A DNA stretch of 60,000 nucleotides from Polytrichum commune (GCA_950295325.1 OX485809.1:15750001-15810000); one strand, 5' to 3'. Positions 23,299-34,540 are shown, numbered from the stretch's first letter. Made by a program: numbers and translations. The notes: a model not told the origin generated them from the sequence alone.

Positions 23299-24478
23299 TT
23301 AGGGCCACTTCACACACGAGACTGAGAGCCCGTGACCATTACACTTCAAGCACTCTCGTTGGTGGAAAAGGCGGAGCCGGTCCAAGTTCGCTGCTTCACA
23401 CTACGCTCAAGGGACCGATGGAGTATATAAGTGAATGCAAGATGGATGTAAAGTCTACGTGGATTCCTACATGGCATCCAATGGATCGTGTTTCATGGTC
23501 ACTTGGATTATTTTCAAAAATTACCTCTTCGAGGTAGGCCTAACACAAAACCGGGAGACCATGGCACTCCGAATGCTCACAACTGTTGATTTATTCTATT
23601 TTATCATGTGTGAGGACCCGCGTGAATAGAAATTCATTGAAATAACATTTGGTTGAGGGTCCGGTCACGTACGACTTCACACTACACTTGAGGGTCCGTG
23701 ACCACGCTACATGATGTTGGTCACTTGGATTATTTTTAAAAATCACCTCTTCGAGGTAGGCCTAACACAAAACTAGGAGACCGTGGCACTCCGAATGCTC
23801 ACAACTGTTGATTTGTTCTATTTTATCATGTGTGAGGACCCGCATGAATAGAAATTCATTGAAATAACATTTGGTTGAGGGCCCGGTCACGTACGACTTC
23901 ACACTACACTTGAGGGTCCATGACCACCCTACATGATGTTGGTCACTTGGATTATTTTAAAAAATCACGTCTTTGAGGTAGGCCTAACACAAAACCGGGA
24001 GACCATGGCACTCCGAATGCTCACAACTGTTGATTTATTCTATTTGATCATGTGTGAGGACCCGCGTGAATAGAGATTCATTGAAATAACATTTGGTTGA
24101 GGGCCCGGTCACGTACGACTTCACACTACACTTGAGGGTCCGTGACCACGCTACATGATGTTGGTCACTTGGATTATTTTTAAAAATCATCTCTTCGAGG
24201 TAGGCCTAACACAAAACCGGGAGACCATGGCACTCCGAATGCTCACAACTGTTGATTTGTTCTATTTTATCATGTGTGAGGACCCGCGTGAATAGAGATT
24301 CATTGAAATAACATTTGGTTGAGGGCCCGGTCACGTATGACTTCACACTACACTTGAGGGTCCGTGACCACGCTACATGATGTCGGAGGTGTGTTGGGAC
24401 GGCCTTTGGACACTTTCTTTTGGTCTCTCTCACAACTTCATGGTCACGGCTCTAGGCTCGTGTGGGAAGTGGCCCTTA
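23299..24478. mobile_element. PIF/Harbinger-like element (1174 bp) carrying a 222-bp tandem array
   Basis: The element spans 23302-24475. It begins GGGCCACTTCACACACGAG and ends CTCGTGTGGGAAGTGGCCC, giving nearly perfect 19-bp inverted repeats. It is flanked by TTA at 23299-23301 and 24476-24478. Tip sequence and 3-bp duplication match PIF/Harbinger. There is no transposase. Most of the interior is an array of four units, unlike the related element at 56440-57017, which has one. The array units include copies of sub-terminal sequence (cttcacactacacttgaggg). Confidence 0.85.
23501..24388. repeat. 222-bp tandem array, four near-identical units, inside the Harbinger-like element
   Basis: Unit starts (acttggattatttt) are at 23501, 23723, 23945 and 24167, exactly 222 bp apart. 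Units differ at only scattered positions. Each holds an inverted motif around ctcttcgaggtaggcc..cgggagaccatgg and one cttcacactacacttgaggg block. High identity implies recent expansion. Confidence 0.9.
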
Positions 24479-27400
24479 TTATATATATGCTGGTCAAAAG
24501 CAGTGGACTTCAACCACACACCAAGCCTGCTCATGGTACAGTTGAAGCATCAATCACTGTGTTTTTGCAGGGGAAAATTCGTGTGCTCGATGAGAATATA
24601 AAGCACGAAGCATGTGGAGTCCCCTCTTGAAGTCGATCTCCAGGCCTCTTGTGTCCTTATGAACGGATCTGCAGACCTAAGTAATTTGTGGGCATGGCAG
24701 CAATATATATTAGCTCATTTGGCAACTGGGTTTGCTGGCTCGGTCTGAAGGACAAAGACTATGCATCGACTTCTCTGTTTCAAGAGCAAATTTCCTAACC
24801 ATTTTGCGCTCACACTTGAACAGTACTTACTTGTTCATGTTATCTGTGGTCTAGTTTATGTAATGTGGATCATGAAAGCTTGCATACCTTGGACAACTAA
24901 CCAATTAACTTAACTAGTGGTTAACTAGTTGCCTTTCGTAATTATAGTTGTTCGCGATCTAACCTGCCAACAAATGTGGTTAACTGTAGTTGTTGTAAAC
25001 TATAGTTACATATATATGTGTTTAGTTAATTATAGTTGTTCCCTAAAATGTATTGAAAAAAATGTAATTGATTATAGTTGGTTGTAGGTATAGTAAATAA
25101 TCATGGACTGGCATGAGCAAAGTGTGTAACTACAATTATAGTCTTTCATACGAAAGGACAGAGCCTCGTGGTTCTACTGTTTTCGTAGGTTTGTTTCAAA
25201 TGTATTGTCTCCCTCTCACGTTATAAGACCGCAACTTTTGTGTGCCAGCGAAGTCGGTGAAAAACACTAGAGGACAGAAAATTTCTATCCCCCTTCTTTC
25301 ACATGAAAATGTGTGTTAATTCTACATGGACAACAACAGTCAACAGCCAGGTGGATGTCCATTTGACAAGCATTTCCATTTGAAAGGTATATACAATATA
25401 TGGTAAAAATGTTTCGTGCATGAAATCAATATATTATGTTATTTATAAGAAAATCCATACATTCATGAATCCTAACTGGGACTACCTCATGACAATTGCA
25501 AACTATGTCAAAACAATCACATTTAGATAGTATGCCAAGTTTGCAATGATTTAAGGTGTGTGTGTGCACGCGAGCGCACGCCTTAAGTGATATCCTATCT
25601 TATTTTTGGGTTTCAAGTGGCCACTATACCTCTTTCAGTGAGCAACAATTTCACATATATATAGAATGTGAGAGAAACATATTGAAAGGTCCTAGATGAC
25701 CCTAAACTAAATGATAGTGGAGAGGTGTCCAAAATCAGTAATGGAGTGGTTGGCAGTTCGATTCCAACCCTAAAATCTTCTCTCCACTTGATGGAAAAAC
25801 TAGCTAGGTGGTCACACGTCTCATATGCCCCCCCCCCCATCCCACAAAAAGAAGAAGAAGAAGAAGATCCTTTCGATGTCAAGACAAATATTCTACATTT
25901 TTAATATGCCCTTAGAGTTGCCATGTCCATTGTGTCAAAAGAGGGATCGGATAAGGAGGGCCAACGTTTAGGATTGAAAGTGAGATGAACGCCCACATGA
26001 AGATTGGCAAGAAAAAAATTTATTGATATGAATGAAATTTTGGCTTCCAACAATTAGTTGCATTGTGGGCCACCATTGCATGCATTCTTGAAATGCTAGC
26101 TTGTACATTAACCATTTGATTTAGTGTGGCTTACACTATTCATCATTGACCCACTTTGAAAACTTGTAATGACTGAGTGGAAACTAGAGAGGGTATCATA
26201 GGATATTTGGTGCTACATGACAAGTCATGAAGTCTACCACTATACTCAGCTTGGCACACTAATTTCAGTGCTATTCTTAATCCACGTGTGCATCACTCTA
26301 TAGAATTTTTGTGCATCGTATGCGGCGGAGGGGTATTTGTTTAGGGGCTATTTACTTGCAAGGCATGAATCCAAGGTTCCCTATAATTACTCAATTCTCT
26401 AAAACAACCTACTTATTTGCACCCTATCATTACTTATATTTCCCATGCCGATGCATTTCTATTATAGTCTACATTTCTTATGAGTAATAGAAAGTAATCC
26501 ATGTCCATACATGAAGGTGACTAGTACATCATGAAGAAGTATAGTTAGTACATAATCCAAAGCTTTTAGGGTTATGGACTCATTACCAAGTAATTGATAG
26601 GAAGCAATCATGGAATTTTTCTAAGAAGAAGACAATGCACAAGTGTGGCAATAGCAAATTGGTGGATTGAGCAGTGGATCGTGTCTAGAGTTTTTCTACA
26701 ATATCCAAAGATACGGGAAGTCCTCGATGATTTGGTTGACATGATGGGATCATTTTTGGAAGGTGTAGGATGACCCAATTAATAAGGATATTGCGAGATC
26801 ACACAACCGGACCAACATCCTAATAGTGTGGCATGAGTTCACATGGCAAGTGTTTTGCATGGCATTGATTTTATTGTCACTTTTTGGTGATCAAAAGAAA
26901 GTTATGTGCCCTTGACCACACATCTCTCCTCTTTATTTGTCTCTCTCTCTAAACTCGTGAACACCATAACCAAAAACAAAACACACTTTACCTTCAAAAT
27001 TTGTGTCGTCCACAACCCTTGTCGAGCCGATCCACCACCTCCAAATATTAAATCACCAAGCCCTCCTTGAACAGAAAAGAAATACCCTTATCAAATGAAA
27101 AGAATGCTCATTGACCTGGTGATGAGATGCAGTTCAAATGATACCTATTTACCTCGAGCTCAAAACTCACACTAGTATGTTGAGCTCTCGATGCCGCAAA
27201 AATATTCCTGGAAACATATTTATTTGAAAGTGATACAAAAATTCAGCTTAGATCTATCATATCACTCCCAAATGCCATTCAAACCCATTATTTCAAGGGG
27301 GACACAAGCAATTGGTAGTCTTATCTACCACTGCATCTTGCAATTTTTTTGATGCTTCAAAAGATGTATATAAAATGTTGGGTTAAGAAATTTATGTCGA

Positions 27401-28779
27401 GACAGTGCTTGTATTCCATTTGAAGTTCTACATATTGAGCACGTTATGTGAATTATTGCCATCGTTGGACACACTGGTTGATAAACATCAAACAAATCGA
27501 CCCTAATTCAAGAAGAGGTGCCCCTACGGCGCTTATAATGAACAAAGATGTTTGACACATTTCTCTTATCAAAACAAATTCTCCCAAGATACTAGTGTTT
27601 TCACACAACGAGTAGCCAACACATTGAACTACACAAAATTGATCTCAATCATGAAAATTTCTCTAGACATTAAATTTTGATTCTATTTACAATTTCTTAA
27701 TAAACGACTTGATTAAATGTGGCACACACCATTTCTTGATACAGAGAACATGTGACTCAAACTTGATCCTACTAGGAAACTCGGGGTTAATAATTGGCAA
27801 GAGGAAGGATTTGCTCCTTTGAGTCATGATTTCTAGTAGCAACCTCCACATTGGGAGGCTAAGCTAACATGTATGTGTGCTTCTCATACAATACCAAATG
27901 GGGTTTCAAAAGAAGAGCATAGTCGATTCAAGGCCACTCTTTTGTATTTGCCTCCGAAAACATATGTAAATTAGCCTTGACACTCTTCCTTAACCTATTG
28001 TATCTCCTTCAAAGAGCGAAAAGAGACAAAACATGCAAAATGCAAGGGTCGACTTACAAAACAAATCACTCACAATCGTGGAAACAAAAAGTAAACAAGA
28101 GCAAAATCCTAGCTCTCCAGAAGGTGTGGAAGATGACTAGTAACTACATCTTTAAAATATTAATGGGATGTTATTAGGGGGAGGGAGAGAAGTTTTGGTA
28201 GGTGTTTTATATATTGGATGGTGGTTCCTCACAAAATAAGCTCACTGACTAATTCGGAATCTTTGGTCCTTAAGACCAACAATTCTTAGCCTTCACAATA
28301 GAAAAATCAACATTTTCACCTCTCCTCCTCCCCCTTGATAGGTGTTGTGAACATTCATATGGTGCTCTTAACATGCTTTAGTCGAGGAGTTGGATTCAGT
28401 GGGGCAACACCTAACCCTCAAGATGCTTGCATCAAGTCCATGATATTCGAATATTGACCGAGGTCTGGGTTGATTTCGAACACGAGGATGGTAGTCATTG
28501 GTCTAGAAACTTTGACTATTGTTGAGAATATTCTCTTATCCTGGACACGTTAAGGTTGTGAACAAACAGTTGGGATTGATCAAAAATATGTTCAATGCAC
28601 TAGTGTTATGTTTCGACAATTTTATGAATTCCAAAAATCATAATGCGAAAACCCGACAAATTTGAGATTTGAGATCACCGCTTGGCAAAATTTGGCCAAA
28701 CTAACGATACTTGTGCTAGATACACACGTGAGATGGGAGGTTGGAATTGACTCAACGCTAGTGTCCAAGGAGAGTTGTG
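24479..28779. other. Long intergenic stretch, AT-rich
   Basis: No gene or domain was recognised on either strand. Small features are a run of repeated attatagttg-like motifs at about 24940-25130, a (GT)n/(GC)-rich stretch near 25558-25580, a C11 tract at 25828-25838 followed by (GAA)n at 25848-25866, and a (CT)n run near 26938-26950. Open frames such as 27977-28177 carry no recognisable motif. Confidence 0.45.
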
Positions 28780-28930
28780 GGCATAAATTGGTCGAGATTC
28801 TAGTGTTTCCAAGTCCAACCAGTTACATGTTTGTGATCTTCCACTTTTTTTAATTGATTTAAGGTACGAGATTCCTCTAAAATGATCGGTAACTTTCCCA
28901 AAGACTTGAAGTCCAACTAGTTCATTTGAA
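28780..28930 (-). repeat. Dispersed repeat C, copy 5 (inverted)
   Basis: Reverse complement of repeat C, from gcataaattggtcgagattctagtgtttccaagtccaacc to aagtccaactagttcatttg. The minus-strand frame keeps the YLKSIKK...TCNWLDLETLESRP reading seen in copy 3. The right edge abuts the MITE that begins at 28935. Confidence 0.65.
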
Positions 28931-28934
28931 ACTG

Positions 28935-29229
28935 CACTAAATATTCTATCAAGTGTCATATGGTATTTTATGCCATTGTGGTAACCTTTCTAGTGGCACT
29001 ACTCATGAATAAGTTTACAAGTGTTGTCATGGGTGCTTGAAATTTGGATGAAATATCACTTAATAAGTAAGTGATCGTCTTTGCACCATTGTCAATCTTT
29101 AACGCCCAAAATGAAAAACAATGTTAGGTTTTACGATTAGGTTGATGACACTACACAAGCGGGTTACAATTAGTATTGAGCAAGGCAATTAGAATCGGTG
29201 ACACTAAATACAACCATTCTAGTATAGTG
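28935..29229 (+). mobile_element. Hairpin-tipped CACTA-like MITE, copy 2
   Basis: It begins CACTAAATATTC and ends CTAGTATAGTG. It is homologous through its length to copies at 386-769 and 59321-59695 and is shorter by internal deletions. The flanks ctg and atg agree at two of three positions, compatible with but not proving a decayed 3-bp duplication. Confidence 0.6.
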
Positions 29230-29439
29230 ATGGGTTTTTGGCCCTTCATTAATTTGGTCGACGCCATGCAACAAAATGACAATTCGTGCATGAAGATCGA
29301 CTCCGTTTAAAAAAAATTAAAGGCTAGAGTCACTACGTAGCGGTAAGCTTGGAGGGGATAAAGAGGTAATTAAAGTATGGCAGATTCTAAATTGGGACCT
29401 GAAGATCTGGGGGCGGGGTGGGGGGGGGGCGCATGCCTA

Positions 29440-31595
29440 AGTGTATTGAAGGCCTGTGCGCAGGACACGTGTCCCGACCCGGCAGCCTGATTGAGTTTCG
29501 TCAAGCTTCTCATCACAGGTGAAACGCACAATCACCGGCCATAACTGAAACCCTAAATTAAGCCTACCCGGGGAACAGTAATAAGCGGCGGGTAAAAACC
29601 TCGGCCCCGTTATTACCATCCCTTCGTGTCCCCCTCCCTTCTCGCACCCCATCCGACGCCCCCAGGGCCCCTTCCCTTCGCTTCTGCCTCGACCGTTTCA
29701 ACGGAGCGTTGGTGTTCCGCGTTAAGGCATCGCGGCGTGGAGCTTGAAGCTGCAGTGCACATTTTGAGACCAGTCTCGTGCCGTTTGGTGTAGATTTGTG
29801 AGAGCGGTGATGTTTTGAAGGCACTGGGGAGGCTGGGAGCTGCGTATGTAGTTGTGAGCTCAGGCAGGTTTCCAAGTGTGGCTTTGGTTGGTCCCTCTTG
29901 TGGTGTGGTCCTGGTCGCGTTTGCGAGAGTAATTTCGAAAGGATAGTGCATTTTCCACTGCGATGGCCATTTTTCAATGTATATGCAGGGGGTTGATCCT
30001 CACAGGCGTGCAGCAGTGCAACTAGAGAGAGGTCGCCTAGTGACTTCTCCTGTATACTGGACCGAGCTTGGGAGCTTTAGGTGCTCTTAAGTGGGGAAGC
30101 GGTGCAGGTGAGTGCCGCTTGTTGCTGTGCAATCGGTTTTGAGCTCGAGAGGCTCACTGGATGTTTGCCATTTGTGTCGAAAGGAGCTGTCGCGGCATTC
30201 TAACGAGGTCAGTTCGGTGCAGTTGGTGCGTGGAGAGCTGGAGCATATGTTGGATTCAGCTGCATGTGCTTATGAGTGCATCATATTCTCCAGTCCTTTT
30301 CAGTACGATTAATTACCTCAGCTGTTGTAAAAATTGAGAGAGCGCGGCCATCCTGTGCTCGGTTTTGTTTTTTTCCTCGTTTTTATTACTCCGAGGTTGC
30401 TCCTGAGCCCTTCCTTCCATATACACTGTACGCAGATTCCGGATAAAGTTGAGAAAGACGTTCGGTCCAATTTGATAGACTTTAACGGTGCATGATCCTG
30501 TTCACTTTAAGCTACTCTTAACAAAAATTCTAGACACTTCTGGTGCTATTAGATGGACTCCCGCATTGCTGTGAAGAGCATCGTTGCTCTTTCTTGAGAG
30601 CTGCCGACTCGGTCCTCAGACTAATGCACTAGCTGTCTCCTAGCTATGACCCGGCGGTTCCATGTTGAAGATACCTAGCTAGACGATATCCTCAGAATCT
30701 CGCTGCTATTGTTTTCTCACGGTGCAGCATCGTTTATAGAGTCTGAAACTATCTGGAGCTGTCCAATTTATGTGTCCTACGACAAGAATTTTAAGTGCTT
30801 CGTTTCGTCTGATTCCTAAACCTATTTGACTTTCTGGACTGAGGGATGCGAACGAAGATCCTTGATATCGTCACGAAGACGGCCTTTCTTATTGTCATTT
30901 CTCATTTCTTCATAGCGTCCCGGGGACCTGTGTCACTGTCTCCTTCAGTCTCGTACATCCATACCTCTCATTCTTGCAGGAAGGACTCCTGCAGCACTGG
31001 ACACTGACGACTGTCTTATACCTCGTGCAAATACTTACAATATGGCTTTCGAAAATTTTCGTGTGCATTCATCGTCTTTTGCTTCATATGTCCATTCAAG
31101 ACTAGCCATCACCTTCAGTAACGCCATTTTCTGAACTCCAGTGCCATACAATCAATGTCAGGACATCCAAGGTCGTGCCATCGCACATAGGTCCTTCCTC
31201 GATTTGTAGTTCACAGTATCCTCCTATGTTTGCGGTCCTTAGAATCATAGAAGTGAAGTCAACGTAGTGGTCGTTTTGGCTAGCAGTAGTCGTACGGATC
31301 ACGCCTATTTTCTGCCGCTTGTCCGTGGTTTATTTCCTTCATCGCAATTGCAGTCCATGAGTAGGAAAGTACGCGCCGATAGGAACATAAATTCTTCAAC
31401 CTTACTATTTGCTCGGGAGTATATTCAGAAAGTCGACAAAGGGGCGAAGAAGTGAAGAAATGAGTGGGAGCGATGGTGATCGTTGAGTTCTGTTCGCAAG
31501 TTTCTAGACGATTCCGGCCTGGTCACTATTCTGGATCCACTACTGCCTGAGCTTTAACATTAAGGACGCGTCTTCTACGACTGTCTACTGCGGCG
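29440..31595 (+). promoter_or_regulatory. TE-poor, GC-balanced leader upstream of the TDL cluster (promoter / 5' UTR region, inferred)
   Basis: Composition changes at about 29440 from AT-rich repeat debris to sequence with roughly balanced bases and many CpGs, and stays so up to the first TDL exon. A pyrimidine-rich patch at about 29625-29700 resembles plant 5' leader or Y-patch sequence. A consensus-like donor (cag|gtgagt, 30108) and a good acceptor (ttcttgcag, ending 30979) could bound a 5' UTR intron. No long frame is convincing: the 137-codon minus-strand frame at 29564-29977 overlaps another frame and has no domain. The transcription start is not determinable here. Confidence 0.4.
30846..31007 (+). 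CDS. Possible small ORF (53 aa) with signal-like N-terminus
   Basis: An ATG at 30846 opens a 53-codon frame. The N-terminus is basic (MRTK), followed by a hydrophobic stretch (AFLIVISHFFIA), then a Ser/His-rich tail with two cysteines and a TGA at 31005. It could be a leftover signal-peptide exon of another TDL copy, an upstream open frame in the leader of TDL gene 1, or chance. Against the exon idea, none of the GT dinucleotides inside the frame gives the phase-1 junction used by every other exon in this cluster. A candidate splice acceptor (cag ending 30979) also falls within it. Confidence 0.2.
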   Translation: MRTKILDIVTKTAFLIVISHFFIASRGPVSLSPSVSYIHTSHSCRKDSCSTGH

Positions 31596-32837
31596 ATGAG
31601 TGCCATGATCCTCGTCATCAGCATTCCATTGCAATCACGGATGCTACTCGTCCTTGTCCTCTCCTGTCTTCTCTTCGCATTGCCCCTCTTCGCCTGCGCC
31701 GATTCTCAAAGAGGTTCGATTACTGATCCTAGCAAGTCTTCCCGTGTTCTTGTTCTGATACATTCCTAAACTAGTTGCTGAGCTTTTCGCTGGCAGTTCT
31801 ACAAGGACTTGCGAGCCTGAGTTGAACCTCGAGCACAACCGCATTCATCGTCGTCCATTCATGTCCTAAATAGGATAATGGGGTAATTCCTGTAACGGAA
31901 TTTTTTGAACTCATCATGGAGCTGTGAGAGAAGTTTAATTCGTATTTTGTACTTACCAGTTGCTTCAATGCAATAATCACAAGATATCAAGCTGCCTTCA
32001 AGACGTTTTCTTTAAACCTCAGGGATCTCTCAACAAATACACTCCGTTTGCAGAATTCTTAAAATCACAATATTATTAGACCCCTATCACCCAGACCAAT
32101 CTTTTTGGAAGAAATTATGAGAAACACAACGATGTAATTAATGTGTCACGAGTGATCTGTACATACTTCTTAAAATTTTAACTCTGATACATATTACTAT
32201 TGTTTTGCTGTTCAGGTCTAGGAGGGGTGATCAACATCATGGACGAAGGATTCAACAAAACAAGACCGTTGATCAACAGGGGTTCAAGATCTCAATATGG
32301 TCCACATCCTGTCAGAATGAGATCCTTCAAGTATACGAATCGTAGATTTCTCGTTGGTGGTAAGCTCTTTATGCTTCTATAAGCACTTTTCTGTTCCTTT
32401 AATACATGCTGGTCTACTGTGGAATTCAGGCCGACTTAAACTGTGATTGAACGTCTGGCAGGTGCAGGATGACTATCATGGACTGTAGATGATTTTGTGT
32501 GGAATCTGGCTTGATTGCAGACATGTGTACAAAGTTTGACATAAGCATTTTCCAAGGGCCAGGAAGCCCGCTGCCGAACGGCATACCAACGTATAGTGTC
32601 CAGATCTTCAACCTATGCACAGTAGGGTGTCCCCTTTCCAATGTGCATGTGGCCTGTGGCTGGTTCGCTTCGGCGAAGTTTGTCAACCCCAAGGTGTTCA
32701 GAAGGCTTAAGTTTAATGACTGCCTTGTTAATGACGGAAATCCCATTCCTCATGGGGATAGTATCAGTTTCCAGTATGCCAATTCCTTTGAGTATCAGAT
32801 GAGGGTTGAAACTGCTGTCACTTGTAAATGGCCATGA
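31596..32837 (+). CDS. TPD1-like (TDL) secreted cysteine-rich protein, gene 1; three exons, 192 aa
   Basis: The model joins 31596-31713, 32216-32359 and 32521-32837. Introns of 502 and 161 bp have GT-AG ends and both are phase 1. Exon 1 encodes a strong signal peptide (MLLVLVLSCLLFALPLFACA, preceded by a 15-residue extension); ATGs at 31596, 31605 and 31641 are all in frame, and I chose the first. Exon 2 encodes a basic linker ending NRRFLVG, equivalent to the linker before the mature domain of TPD1. Exon 3 encodes the TPD1 domain: CTKFDISIFQG, then VHVACGWFAS, FNDCLVNDG and FQYANSFEY. Six cysteines lie at residues 90, 120, 124, 133, 155 and 189. TPD1, OsTDL1A and maize MAC1 are secreted ligands of the EMS1/MSP1 leucine-rich-repeat receptor kinase that set tapetal cell fate. 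Length is close to TPD1 (176 aa). Family assignment is firm; the start codon and biological role in this plant are inferred. Confidence 0.88.
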
Positions 32838-32976
32838 TATCTTTGCCTTCTTTCCAATAAGAAAGTCTTTTTATTTCCTGAAACTCGAGCACATTTGGTG
32901 TTTCCATTCGTACTTCATTTGAAACCTTGACTGGTTGAAACCACCGATAGCTTTTTTGTTTTTCACGGTAGCACCC

Positions 32977-33975
32977 ATGTGCAAATTTGAACTTCTGATT
33001 CTTCTCTTGCTACATTTGCTGTATTCGCTGGCTTTGACAGGTCACGTTTCGTTGGGCCGCAGAGAGGTTCCTTTCTTAGCTTCGTCCTAGCTTCTTCTGC
33101 ATGCCCTGTAATCAGGCCATGAAGAATGCAGCAATATTGAACGGTCTTCGAAGTAGGATCTTAACTCCTAAACTCTAAATCTCTTTTTGTCCACTCTGAT
33201 CAAGCAAAAGGTCATTCAATTTGTTCAGGCATGTTTGCAGGAATAGCGGGCCTTCAAGGTCGTAATAGGGGCGACACCTGTTTCTGGTATTTAATACTTG
33301 GAACAGTGGGATCGTAATCCGTCTGCCACTCTAGTGACGAGGATTACAGGTCGCGCATTGTTCCAGTGAGAACGAGAAGTTCTGGAGTTTGTAAGGTCAG
33401 GTTCAAACCTTGTGTCTGGTTTAAACTGGTTAGTTGTTTAAATGCAGGGTTGGAGAGGAGGTCTAATTCACCTGCAAATATGCTAAGCCCAGATGAGATG
33501 ATACCAAGGACTCGATGCACAAATCGTCGAATGTTAGCATCTAGTAAGTGGTCCTATCCTCTTATCGTGATATTCCTGTTAGCTAGGAACTAAGCAGCAG
33601 ATATGTTGTTAAATCCAGTCCTCACCCATACTCAGTGAGCAGATGAATAATACCTCTTGTGTGTTATTTGCAGATTTATGTACAAACAAAGATATTAGCA
33701 TATTCCAGGGCCGTGATACCTCCTCTGGCATCCCCCAGTACATTGTTCAGATAGTGAACACTTGTATGTCTGACTGTGCCCCATCAGACATCCATGTGTT
33801 TTGCGGCTGGTTTGCCTCAGCTTTGTTGGTCAATCCCAATACCTTTAGGCGCATCGGGTTTAATGACTGCCTTGTTAATGGAGGTCGACCACTTAGACAT
33901 GGAGACATTGTCCGTTTTGAGTATGCGAACTCGTTCATGTACACTTTAAGATTCAAATCTGCAAAATTTTGCTAA
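32977..33975 (+). CDS. TPD1-like (TDL) secreted cysteine-rich protein, gene 2; three exons, 153 aa
   Basis: The model joins 32977-33040, 33448-33543 and 33674-33975. Introns are 407 and 130 bp with GT-AG ends, both phase 1, exactly as in gene 1. Exon 1 encodes MCKFELLILLLLHLLYSLAL, a compact signal peptide. Exon 2 encodes a 31-residue linker ending CTNRRMLAS, shorter than in gene 1, with an extra cysteine. Exon 3 encodes the TPD1 domain (CTNKDISIFQG, DIHVFCGWFAS, FNDCLVNGG, FEYANSFMY) with cysteines at 56, 84, 88, 97, 119 and 153; the last cysteine is the C-terminal residue. It starts only about 140 bp after the stop of gene 1. An AATAAA at 33974-33979 overlaps the stop codon. The domain is closer to the third exon (34236-34540) than to gene 1, so the last duplication was probably between these two. 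Role as a ligand is inferred from the family. Confidence 0.83.
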
Positions 33976-34235
33976 TAAAGCTTGTACAAATCCAAGTCTG
34001 GTGTCCTTTGTTTTCTTCCCCCCCAAATCAATATCCCAGTATATAACTTCGCACAGTTTCACCTCTTTGATTCTAAGGCTATCCCTTTAGCGTTAGCAAA
34101 GTGAGGCTACTGACGCTGTACCGGTCCAAATTGCTTCTGATGGTCTGAAATAGGAACAGTAATCAGGTTTCGAGTCTTGGATCTGAGAAAGGTTGACAGC
34201 GGAATAATGGAGTGTATATGTGGTTGATATTGCAG

Positions 34236-34540
34236 ATGTGTGCACAAACAAAGACATTAGCATAACCCAAAGCCGAGATGGCTCTGTGGGGATCCCTCAA
34301 TACAGTGTCCAGATAGTGAACACTTGCATGTCTGAGTGTGCTCCTTCAGACATCCACGTGTACTGTGGCTGGTTTGCGTCCTCTCCTCCTCCCAACCCCA
34401 ACACCTTCACCCGCGTCGCTTACAATGACTGCCTTGTGAATGGGGGTAAGGCCCTGACCCACGGCAGCATAATCCAGTTCCAATACGCCAACTCCTTCAT
34501 GTACCCCATCAGATTCAAATCTGCCAAGTTTTGTAGATAA
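34236..34540 (+). CDS. TPD1-like terminal exon (third copy), 100 codons, no own signal-peptide exon seen
   Basis: The exon opens after ttgatattgcag with a phase-1 acceptor and encodes VCTNKDISITQ, DIHVYCGWFAS, YNDCLVNGG and FQYANSFMY, ending SAKFCR and a TAA. All six family cysteines are present. There is no in-frame upstream ATG with a signal peptide between 33976 and 34235, and the NRRxL linker exon is also missing. Because the acceptor phase equals that of the other two copies, it could be an alternative last exon for gene 2 (donor at 33543) or gene 1 (donor at 32359). Otherwise it is an orphan duplicate. The conserved basic pair (FRR in genes 1 and 2) is FTR here, a PPP run replaces the residues before NPN, and third-codon positions are more GC-rich than in gene 2. 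The open domain without stops argues for recent or continuing selection. Confidence 0.7.

Noticed and set aside
25745-25775. Box B-like ggcagttcgattccaacc suggesting a tRNA gene or SINE
   Set aside because: No acceptable box A, cloverleaf or target duplication could be placed around it.
29564-29977. 137-codon minus-strand frame (and an overlapping 112-codon frame)
   Set aside because: Two overlapping frames in GC-rich leader sequence, basic low-complexity content, no domain and no splice support.
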